Below are positions 45,601 through 57,600 of a stretch of 64,000 nucleotides of DNA, piece by piece. Source of the stretch: Zonotrichia leucophrys gambelii (taxonomy: Eukaryota > Chordata > Aves > Passeriformes > Passerellidae); NCBI RefSeq assembly GCF_028769735.1, contig NC_088170.1:42448920-42512919 (forward strand), given 5' to 3'. Positions within the stretch are counted from its first letter, which is position 1. The number at the start of each line of letters is the position of its first letter. A program made the position numbers and the translations under genes. The notes under the pieces are model-generated. The model was not told where the DNA came from. It ran no database searches and saw only the letters and a program-made list of their open reading frames with translations.

Positions 45601-48600
45601 TGGGATAAACGCTTCCTCACCTCTTTCATGTGGCCTCAGAGATAGTAATTCTTTTTCCATATTTATGGTTTCTTCCCTCTTGTTCATTAAAAAAGATATG
45701 AAAACACATATGAAGCCTGCAACCACAGCTTCAGCTGCTGCATGACAAAAACCAAAAGTTTCTTCAACTTCCTTGGATGTCAATTTTTTTTAAAATTCTA
45801 TCCACTTTTTCTGATGCAGTTTGTAGAACAGCATTTTTGGTAGAGACCTGGCTGCATTGGAATTTCATAGAGGGATTAAACAAGGAAGCCAGAAAGAATA
45901 ACTGTGTTACTGTTTTTACTTTTCATCTTGTTAAATCTATATTGAATATTGTAGAAACCTCTAAATACAAGTTAGTTACAAATGGAAAAATCTTCTGTCT
46001 TCATCTGAGTAATAATGAAGCATTCTGGGGGAAAAAAAAGGTGGAGTCAAACGGATTAATGAGTAGGATGTTAAAAATAATCAGAGACCATGATGACATC
46101 CTACAATTTCCCCTTGGTATTTTCACAGTTGCATAATGTCTGTTCTTGTAAATGTGCTTTCTTTGTAGCTTTTTGAGAGAGTTTTTGCCAGTTGCAGCAT
46201 ATGTCGGTGAGGATACTAAGAGTAGCTTGTGTCTGACACTTGTGAAGTTACATTCTGTTCAGTCTGTCTTCTCTCTACCTGTATCAGAATCTCATGGCCA
46301 GTATTTGTAATGCAGGCATCATTACACCAGCAGTCAGGTGTGTTTTATACAGATTTATTTTCACAGAGCAGCTTAGCAAAAATGTTCCACACTGAGGGAG
46401 ATTCATGTACAGGAAAAAGGCTTTACTTCATACATCTGTGGGTCTTAAATTTCTCAGTATCACATAAGCACTGTCAGGTTGTTCAGAACTGCTGATCTTG
46501 CATGATAGTGGTGGGCCTTTAATCAGAATAAACATACTGAAATGGTGCTTCTTTGGACAAATGACACTGGCAGATAAGGCATCTTTCTTGGAGTGACAAC
46601 TTGCTCAATAAAATAAACTCACTCCACCCTTAATTATTCATTTCTCTAGCAGCTGATCTGGTTTAGCATTTTCAAGACAGGCACAATGTATATGTCTCTG
46701 CTGTGGAAGGGCTGGAGTGACTTGGACAGTAAATATGGCATAAATGGTCTAAGTTGTACAAAGTGTTCACAGCTGGTTTTACTTTGAATATTTGATTTCT
46801 CTTTTCCAGAAGTAAGCACACTGAAGGATCTCTTTGGCCTTGCTAGCAATGGTATGTGTCACTGTTTTGTTTCTACTCATGTGCAGCTGCTAGAGCAAAG
46901 AAGACATGTTGAATCTGTGCACATACACATATCACATTTCTAAAAAAAATAATATTCCTTGTCTACAGAACATGACGTATCCATGGCAAAATATAGCAGG
47001 TTACCGAAAAGGAAAGAAAATGAAAAGGTAACAAATGTGAAAGGGAAAATAGAATGTTTTCATCAGCCATTCTGTCTGCATCCTTGTTCGTTGTGAACTT
47101 CAGAGAGTTCATTGCTTAAATTCACAGTAGCTCAAGAATACTTGTGATTTTGTTTCCAAGCAGACACAAAGCTTTTAAACATCAGCTCAGCACTCACACC
47201 TGTTTTCTCCAAGTTGGGAAGGTGGTGAAATATTGTGCTCAACTAGAGCCTTTCAGATCCATGGGAGCTTTTCAGATAGAAGCAATCCAAGTGACTATAA
47301 ATAGCTTTGTATAGGCCTAGAGTTGTACAGCTGAGGTGGTGATGCAGTATCACTGAGCACAATTCATTGTGAACTGCCATGAAGCCTTGTGTCTGCTGTT
47401 CCTAAAGCATTGCATTTCTTTGCATGTACCTTCCTGTTTAATTACTTTGTATGGCCTGTCATTCCACTTAACTTAAGCAAGAGAGTGCACAAAACTCTCT
47501 TGGTAGGACTGTTCTACATTCCTTCTTCTTTGCCCCCTGGACTGCTATTCTAAAATACATCCCTTTGTCAAAAAGTGTATGGCTGGCCCTGTCCTGAGAG
47601 TCAATCTGTTCTACAGGATAGTTCTTGAAAGGAAATGCCTTACAGAGCACAATGTGATATAGCATACTGTTAATTACTCACCTCTGAATTCTGCACTTGC
47701 AGACTTATGTTGTGATCTCAGCTGCAAATAAATTTCTTGCACGGACATCTGATCCAGATTTTTAGTGGCAGTAGTTACATAGTTTGTAGTCACAGGGGCT
47801 CCCCAAATGCTTTAGTTTCATGGCAGATAAAGGCTTGAAGTACTTGCTTTGAGTTTTTCATTTGCTTTGTTTCTCATACTTCACTTTAACCTGGAGATGT
47901 TCTTTAAAGACAGTGATTTAAAAATAACTTGAAGATGATCAGTAAATACATCCATATACACAGTAACACTTTGTCAACCTCTTTATAATTTTTTGTTCAG
48001 CTTAAGGCAGAAGTTGCAAAAGAAGTGGCAAATGCAAGAAGAAAGCAGCACCTTTCATCCTTGCAATATTACTGTGCCCTGAATGCTCTGCAGTACAGGA
48101 AGAGGGTGGCTATGATGGAACCTATGCTAGGATATACACGAGGACAGGTATTGACAGCAAAGTGTCTGTATCACTTAGACATGTTCCTGGGAAAGGTGAA
48201 ACATTGTCGTTCTGGATTTATTTTGAGACCTGACAAATTATAACAAGGGTGGTGGGGAAACAATTTGCATTCAGCTTGCCTAGATTCTATCAGCAGATTT
48301 TGTTTGTGGCAGATAGTTGAATGTTTAGATATTCAGGAAAGACACTAATGAAAAGAAAATCCAATACACTTCTATGCAAAATCAGCCTAGGGTTAGTCTT
48401 TTCACAGCTGAGCTAAATGCAGTAGCATTTACTTCCACTGTTTACCCAGTCTGCACAAACTCTCCTATGTAGCAGTTCCCTTCCTGGCACATAATGTTCA
48501 GCATACTAATGAGGAGTGTGCATGATGAGGAACAGAGCATGCTCTGGAGAGCTGGAAGGACAGAATAGTAGAGAGGATTGAGCATAAGGCTGGCAAATCC

Positions 48601-51600
48601 TTTTTCTAGTTTTTATTCTAACAGCAATTTGATAGAGCATTTCTCAACTCTGATAGTGTGACCCTCCAGAATATCAGGGGGATCAACAAACCAGTATTAT
48701 CACAGCACTTGACTCTCACTATCACCCATTTTAAGGGTCTTTGATTTTGATGAAAGAAAGTGTTTGGAAAATGAGAACTGGGCTATGAAAAGAGGAAAAA
48801 TGAATGTGGTGCTCTGTTTGAGATTGTAGTGTGGCTCATCATCATCTACATCATCCTGTCTTTTGAAGCCCATGTGCCTCGTTTAAAATAGGTAGTGAAT
48901 GAGGATTCAGTCACATTCCTCACCACGGGAGATCACACTGCTTCTCTGCTGTAGCTATCCTAAGTGAAAGAACTGCATTGATTTCCTTTACTGGAAACCA
49001 AACAGAACTTTCTCCATACTTCATCTGGCAAAACTGCTTTATCTATATGGGGAAGTCTCAGGCTGTCATGGGAATGTCTGAATAACCAGAAGCCAGTTGA
49101 TGCTTAAATTTTGTGAACTGCCTTTCAGTACAAATATGTATTTTCTTAATTAATTACTCAAATATGTGTCTCCAGTTTCACATTTCCAACAAATGAATAG
49201 GTCAAATGGAAATTTTGGAAGAAGCAGTGGCTAATAGAGGGTTCATTTTGACTGAAAACTGGCCATCAGCATTTATCATCAGTGGATTTTAGAGCTCTTT
49301 CCTCTTGAAGCAGGCTTCTGAAATAGAATAGGTAAATCATTCTTTAGGAGGCCATTCTTTCTCTCCTTTGTAAAGGGAGGCCGTGGTCTATAACATTTGC
49401 TTTTACATCTCTTCCCAGAGTAGATCACTGATTTTTATGTGTTTATCCTGATTAATTGCACACACATGCTATCTGTATCCATGTTTCATGCAGTTGCCAG
49501 TAGGCTCTAATGATGACTGATAGTACAAGGTCAAGTCTACACCAAGTGCTTTGCTTTATTGTGTGCCTGCTGAGCAATACCAGCTAAGAGAATTAATCTT
49601 CTGTCACATCATGTGCACTTTGGCCCTAGTAGCTTTTTTTTTAGCTCCTTCAGTAGAACAAAACCAGTGGTAAAACTGTAGTTGATACAACCAATTGCTC
49701 TGGAGGCTTCTGCAAGCACAGCTACACTTTCCTGACTGACTTTATTACAGCACTTTGAAGATGTTCATCATGGTAGTTCAGGTTGGACTGCAAAATCTAA
49801 TGGATGATTTCCCTTTGATAGGGTGGCATTGCACACAGCAGTTCCTAACACCACGAGCCCCAGCCCTGCCCAGTGCCAATGTGGGAGAAGCTACCTGTTC
49901 CTTTATTTGAGTCATTTAGCAAGTTCTTTGGAAACGTACTTGTCAGCAGCCAGCAGCTTATCTGTGTGTGAAAGGTTGTAGAGTTGCAAAAGTGGGAAGT
50001 AGCAAGAAAGGCAATGCAGCTGTTTTGCCCATGTGTTTGATCACCTGCCAGAAGTTCAGTCATAATGGGAGCACTGTTAACACTCCCACAATCTGCTCCT
50101 TGTCTGCCAAAGCCAAGAGAACCTTCAGTGCCCTTTTTCTTGGTATTTTTCAGATCAACTTCTTTAAGAAAGGAGCAGAGATGTTTTCCAAAAGGATGGA
50201 CAGCTTTTTGTCATCTGTTTCAGACATGGTTCAGAGGTAACCTAGTGCTTTTGTTTGCTTTTGTCATTCCATTGGAGTCCGAGCTGTAGCACTCTAACCT
50301 TCGGCACATACGAGAGAGTGCCTCTTTTTCTTTCTAATGAGATTCCTTTTATGCTTACTTGGCATTGTTGGGCATATTTTGTTGAAGTAACAGGTAGAAA
50401 GGAAATGTTTGTACATGGAAAAGAAAATGCTGTCTGTACACTGAAGAGAGTATTTTTACAGTATAGTCAGAAACTATATACTGTAAAATGTTCACATGCT
50501 TTCTTACATCCCTGTGTCTTGTCATGAACAGAAAAGCATGGAATTTGGGCTAGAAACAGGTTAACAGTATTAATAAAATAACTTAAGGTGCTTTCTGAAT
50601 TATAGGTATTTATATTTACTGGGTATTCTGTAATAATACAGCAACAATAACTCATTAACCTCTCAAATTTAGGACCTAAAGTGTTTGATGGTGTAGCTAC
50701 ACAAGGCAAACAAAAATCCTCACTGTAGGGAACATATTCATTGCATCCAGTGTAGACTGTATTAGTCCACTGAGTTCAACCTACTTTGACTAAGTTGTAA
50801 ATTTCAGTAAACTGCTTTTGTACTCCTAATTTTGTGATCGTTTTTCTTACACGTCCCTCCACATCTTCTACTTGTATTGAAGCGTTTAATTATAATTAAG
50901 TCCCTGTAAATGCAAACTTTACATTTGAACTGTAATTGTAATAGCGAGAATATTCTTCATGGAATGATAAAATGTTAACGGGTTGGAATGGACCATAAAG
51001 ATAATATAGTCCCAGCTGAGTCCTTGACTTAATCCTTCATTCCTTTCATACCGAGCCGTAGCCAAATCATTATTTATTCTCACTCTGGTGGCACTTTAAA
51101 TAATGCATATTTGTTAATTTGAGAACCATGCTACAAACAAGTGCTCTGTATAGTGGATTATTTCACTAAATGATTCTTTACTTTTTCTGCTTATATAATT
51201 AAATATCTTGGCACACTCGCTTGTGAAATAAATCCCTCTACACAACATTTGTACTGACTGGAGGACAGATTTTAAATGCCATTGAAATTGTGAGTTTTGT
51301 TTAAAAAGTGTAGGGCATCTTACTTCTGTCTTACAGGCACAGGGAGGATCTTGCTCTTGGATCCTCACCGTAGAATAAGCCCGTTTTCCACAGTCAGATG
51401 AGTTTGAGTTCTGGACAATGTACAGTAGTAAATGGAAACAAAAATAGGCTGCTCAGTTATTTTCCTGAGTCTGGTTTTTGTGTTTAGAGTCTGTCACACA
51501 GTAAAGCTTGAAAGTACAACTCAAATGTAACTAGTAAAAGAGTATGATGTCTGTGGAAAAAACAAAAGAGAAGCTTGTAAAATTCTGAATGGCACTGTGC

Positions 51601-54600
51601 TGCACAGAATTACTGACAGAGGACAGAGTTTCATGACTTCAGTTTGCACAGCCACAGAAAACTGTGCTGCCCGCTCCTCTCCTTCCTTAGTGCTGGGGAT
51701 CACAAGGCCTAAGTGAGTGCTGGCTAGTCAAGCTAAAAGCTTTTCACTTATCATATTTGTTCTTTTGGAACAACAAGCTGATGTGACCCATTATACAGCT
51801 ACAGAATTTCAGTGGTATTTAAAAGCATTTTCATTTATACGGTGAATATTGTTAATGGTGTAAAAACACAGGAGATACCTATGCTAAGACATTCTCAGTG
51901 ACCACTTGGCCTGATTGCCACAAATGCATATAACTTCAGAATTGTCAGCACTTTTCTTCCTGCCTTGGAGATGGGAGAAGCACATCTTAGAAAGAGGAAT
52001 ATAGCCTCAGAAACCATGAAGGTGCCAGGGACATTTTGTCAAAAGCATTTTGTGGTGCAACAAAAATGACAGATCAAAAGATTGATTGAAATAACACTGA
52101 GGTAAAAACTGACAGCATAGTTCCATTGTATTTAAAAATGGAATTTAAATAATTCTTATTCTGATATTCGATGATGGAGTGAAAAGGCATTAGTTTGCAA
52201 AATATGGTCTAACTTAATTCAGATCTGATGTTTTCTGCATCACACCAAAACAGGACGCAGTATTATAAACAAAGAATTAAAGCTAAAGGGAGATTTGAGC
52301 TATAGGTCTTTTTACTGTATTGTTCTGAATTAATGAAAATCCATTACCAGTTAATAGGTGGTGTCAAGGCAGGAATTCCTGTGTGTTACAGCCTTGGAGG
52401 CATTAGACAGTGCTAAGAAAGTCTAGAGATCCTCTAGTACAGCCTGCTTTGAACTATGCTGTTATAGTAGGGCAATGTCTGTATGTGTTCAGCAGTGTAA
52501 ATTCATAGAAGCATTACTTTTAGAAGCTGTCTCTCAAAAAATAAACTTTACTCTTTTTTCTCAACATGTCTCAACAGTTCTCACATGCTCATTTCAGTAT
52601 CACAGAACAGTATTTCCTATAAAGTCTATTTGAAAAATAAATTTCATCTTTGCACTACCCTCCAAGGTAATCTCAGATGGTATTTTTGTTCATTTTGGCT
52701 TACAGATGTTACCTGTATCCTGGTATAAATGGCTAATGATGGCTTGTGTTTCTTTTTGTGTTGTCGGTGGTTTTTTCCCAGCATACAAGGAGAGCTGGAT
52801 GCCGAAGCTGAAAAAATGAGAATATCCCAGCAGGACTTAATTGCAGTTAATGAATCTGTTTACACTCCAGATTCTGATGTAATTTCACCTGCTATCAATA
52901 GAAATCTCATCCAGAAGGCTGGCTACCTTAATCTTAGAAAGTAAGAAGATTGTTATCTGTTGATTTGTTTAGTGGCTACGTTTTTTGGGGGAGAGTCATA
53001 AGGACTCATCAGGTATTGATGTTTGAGGGTCCTTAATCAGTTTGGTAGCTCTACTTTTCGTCCTCTGAGTACATCTGTCATCTTTGGAAATGTATTTTTG
53101 AAGCTTTAACCAAATTAGAGACATTTGAGACTGTTTTTCTGAAAACAGAATTTTGCTTCTGATTGAATGTACCTACCGGAAAAATTTCCTGCATTCAAGT
53201 GGCTAAAAATTAGAAGCTAATGAGACTGGGTTTACATTGTTTCCAGATCTTAAAGGAGACATGGTGTTTACAAAAGCAGCTATATTTTGTAGTTAACATG
53301 TGTTTTCATGAATGACCTTTTTTACATAAATAAAAGCTTTATGGACAATGCAAGTTTGTAACTTTGAATGTGTATCATATGTAGAACTACCTCTTCAGAT
53401 TTTACATATAAAATTTTCCATGAACTTCCACAGAAGTAAGGTATACTGGTGGCATGTAATAACCCTATTTCTCTGATTGATTAAATATCAGTTTATTATT
53501 TTGTTTATCCAGTAATTTTTTTCTTTGTGAGTATGCATCTGATAATTTCTCTTAGTAGTCCAAAAGCTGGATTACATTATAATAGGACTCTACAGCTAAG
53601 CAAGAGATGGACTCTTGCTTAGCTGTAGAGTCCTATTATAGTGTAATAGTAGTATATAATAATACTAGTATATAATAATAGATAGTACTGCAGCAGATAC
53701 TTTTTTATATTATGATTTTGTGCTGAAACTGCTCATAGTATTTCATGTCAGTTACTCAATACTCTTTTATTCCTTAGCTAGAAGATACGAATTTTAACTT
53801 CGATGTTTGGAATTAACTTAATTTTTCAGCTTTCATTACGGATTAGTTTCTGCTAGAAACAGGTGCTGCTTTTTCTTCTTAAAAGAGACCATTAAAAAAT
53901 GCCTGGGTGAACATGAAGTTCTGATTAGTATCAGGATGTGTTTGCAGTTTCATATCTGTTACTTCTAAACAGTAATGAGTCTTTATCACTGTATCTCCTC
54001 ATCAGTAAAACAGGTCTGGTGACTACAACTTGGGATAGACTCTATTTCTTCACTCAAGGTGGCAACTTGATGTGTCAGCCAAGGGGAGCAGTAGCTGGAG
54101 GATTGATTCAGGACCTGGATAACTGCTCTGTTATGGCTGTGGACTGTGAAGACAGAAGATACTGCTTTCAGATCACTACTCCTACAGGGAAAGTGTATGA
54201 GAAGTGTTTTGTTTGAGGACAGCTAGTCACACCTACCCCTTCAGATGCTCTTTCCTGTAAAACTTGCTTGGTGTAGTAGTAAGCTTTTCTGGGTTTCCAG
54301 AAGGATGTTTCCAAATTAAAAGCATATTCCTTCCAATCCTCCCCCACAAGTGCCTGAATGGAACATGTGGTGTCTTTTAGCTGCAGCTTATTCACGATTC
54401 TTGTTCCTTTGGCAGTTAATAGATAAAAAGCTTGGTATATTACTGTAAGCACTGCAGTCAAACAGTCCTGGTGTCCACTGTTAGCACTTATACACTGTGT
54501 TTATATTTTAGGGGTATAACCCTTCAAGCAGAAAGCAAGAAAGAATACGAAGAGGTAAAAATATTTTCTTAATGTTATTATTCTTGCATATAAGTGAGCT

Positions 54601-57600
54601 TGAAGACTTCAATTTCATTTTCCCTTCCAGTGGATATGTGCTATCAACAACATCTCCAGGCAGATCTATCTCACTGACAATCCAGAGGTGGGAGCTTGTT
54701 TTGATCTTTCAATCCATTCCTTCAACTTGTTCTCCCATTATTCAACATGGTAAGGTAAGCTGCATGTCTAAAAAAACTGTTCTGTCTTGTTTTCATAGGC
54801 AGCTGCAATAAAATTAAATCAGACAGCCCTGCAAGCAGTGACTCCCATTACCAGCTTGGGAAAAAAACATGAAGTTCAGCACCCCAGGTAATGTTCTCCC
54901 TTGTGTGGAGCAGAGACCATGTGCAGTTGTATTGATCGTGGGGCTGAGGGATCCTAAGATGTTGGAATTGTCACTGAGAAGTGTAGACACAAGTCCAGGT
55001 CTCTGCTGGTAATGCAGCTGTGAATATGGACAGGGCAGGGAGACACATGGTCACCTATTACTGAAAGTCAGCCCACGCTCAGAGTTGATCTGTATTCAGG
55101 TTTAATATACCAATGTTTATTTTTGTCCTAAATAATGCTAGATTAAAAAAAGGATTTTATTGGAGCCCTCAGTAATAGGTAAATAGGAAAATACCTTACA
55201 TATCTGCAGAGTGGTTCAGTCCCTCTTTGGACTTTTGAATAATCTTATCTCTGTTCCAGAGCAAAGGTAGGATGTCACTGATGGATAGAAACATAATTTT
55301 TTTTTTTTACATTTGCACTTCAGCCAGACTGTAAAGAATATGGAAAATGATGAAGTAATTCCCAGTGGATCAGCCGGCATTCAAGATTCCACACAACTCA
55401 TTGCTCCTGGAACACCAATTCAATTTGATATTGTACTGCCTGCTATGGAATTTCTGGACCAGAACAGAGGTGGCAGGTATGGCCAGAGACAGTGATCCAT
55501 CACTGTAACAGTATGATTTCAGGCGAGATGAAGTATTGCAGCATCTGTTAGTAGTGATAACCAGAATCTGTAATTCAAATTTTCTTATTTCACAGGCGTG
55601 CAAACCCATTTGGGGAATCTGAAGACAGCAGCAAAGATGAGGAGGAAGGTCAGTGCTTCTTCATCCAGATAAAATCAGTCATGATTTTAGCTACTCAGTG
55701 TCTCTTAAGAAAAGCACCTGACATCATGGAGCAGAAGTAACAGATCCATAGTAAAGTGACCTTCCTGTACTAGCTTGTGTAGGGCTTGGCCCTGGCTGTT
55801 CTCCTCTGTGCCTGGAACCCATGGCCCTGTCAGAAAGGTGCTCTCAGAACCAAAGCACTACTACCTAGTGCTCTGAACATTCACCCTGCTTTCCCTTGCT
55901 CACCATCGGCCATAAAGGGAGCCTGATCAAGTGTGATGGCTTTACTGCATAATGGCTGCTTAGTTGTCATTAAATCTTCTAGTGACAGTCAAGGAGCAAG
56001 GAAGGATTTGGTGAAAACCTCACTGTGCCCAACTGCATGGAAGGTCAGGACATAGAAGAAAGGGAAGAATGTATGAGGCTTAATGGAAGCCAAGGCTTAT
56101 GCCCAGTCATAAATTCATCATAGTTTATGTGCACCCAATAGCAAAATAGGCAAGGGAATTTTACTAGCATATGATCAAATGAAGCATAAAGGACCAGTCA
56201 CACTTTTAAAACTTCCTTCCCCACCTCCACACTGCTGCCTGTTCACACAGTTTGAAACTGGGTCAGGGCACTGTGTGACTCATGGCAGAAAGCCACTGCT
56301 CATGATGGCCACCAACCACAGGCTTACTGTTGAATTTCTAAAGTGAATAAAATAATTCCATTGATACTTTGAGCTACTGGGAAATTGAAATAGCGTAGTA
56401 AAGGAAGTCATGGCTTTTCTCTTGCAGATTCCCTGCTGCAGCAGATGTTCGTGGTTCGGTTTTTAGGGTCCATGGCTGTTCAGTCCGATGAGACGTGCGA
56501 GGTGATTTATGAAGCCATGAGACAAGTGCTGGCTGCTCGGGCCATTCACAACATCTTCCGCATGACTGAATCCCACCTCATGGTCACCAGCAAGAACCTG
56601 AGGTATTGTAAAAGCTTTAACTTGTCAGTGTTCTGTTCTCTTCATACAATTTGTGATTTATTATGTATTGTTGGTTTTGTTTTTGTAAGACACACAACCT
56701 TTGAGGAAGCAAGATCCCAAGAGTCACTTTACCTAGAAAGAAATGCCTCTTTTCTTATTCTGTGGTACCTAGAAATGATCCTCCAGACCAAGTTGTAAGA
56801 ATGTCCTATCAAAATCTAAGGGACAGTCTTATAGTGGGGGGCTGTAAGACCCTGCAAAGATACAAAAAAGAGATGCAAAACTATGATTGTTTTAATGCAA
56901 AAATCTTTCCTAATAATGTCCTTTGACAGTAGTGTCACTGTAGAATATGCTGATGTCAGACATTCCCTTTTAGTGAGGTATGTTTATGTCCCTCTGCATT
57001 TGTGTTAGTTTAGGCACTCAGGATCCTTTCCACGTGACTAAGAAAGGTGCTATCTATAATAACAACATCACATCTATCTATATAGATGTGATGTTTTATT
57101 TGCTGTATATTTTTGCTGTACCTGTCATGCAGCTGAGAGTCAAAGCCTAGTTTTGAATCTTGCCAATCAAAGTTAAAGCACCTGATTCTATGCATATGTT
57201 TCCTCATCTGTAAAACTGCTGGAGTTACTGCTTTTCTATTATAAAGGCCCTTGAAATTACCAGGAATCGCTCTAAAATAGTTTTCTTTTTTTCCCTACAT
57301 GTAATTGCAGGTTAATAGACCCTCAAACCCAAGTTACACGAGCAAGCGTAAGTAACTTTTTCTATCACAGCAGTGACTACTCAGTTACATGAACCTGAGC
57401 TAACCTGTGAACTTGAGCTGAATAAAACAAATAAATAATTTATTTGACTTTTCCAGTTTGAACTCACCACTGTGACACAGTTTGCTGCCCATCAGGAGAA
57501 CAGGAGACTGATTGGCTTTGTGATCCACCTCAGTGATACTCTGGGAGAAGAATCCATGAGTGCATATGTTTTTGAGAGCAACACAGAAGGGGAAAAGGTT

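Noticed and set aside
53571..53647. Hairpin read as a bacterial-type terminator or CRISPR-like repeat
   Set aside because: It sits inside an intron of a vertebrate gene, with no repeat-spacer array and no bacterial context.
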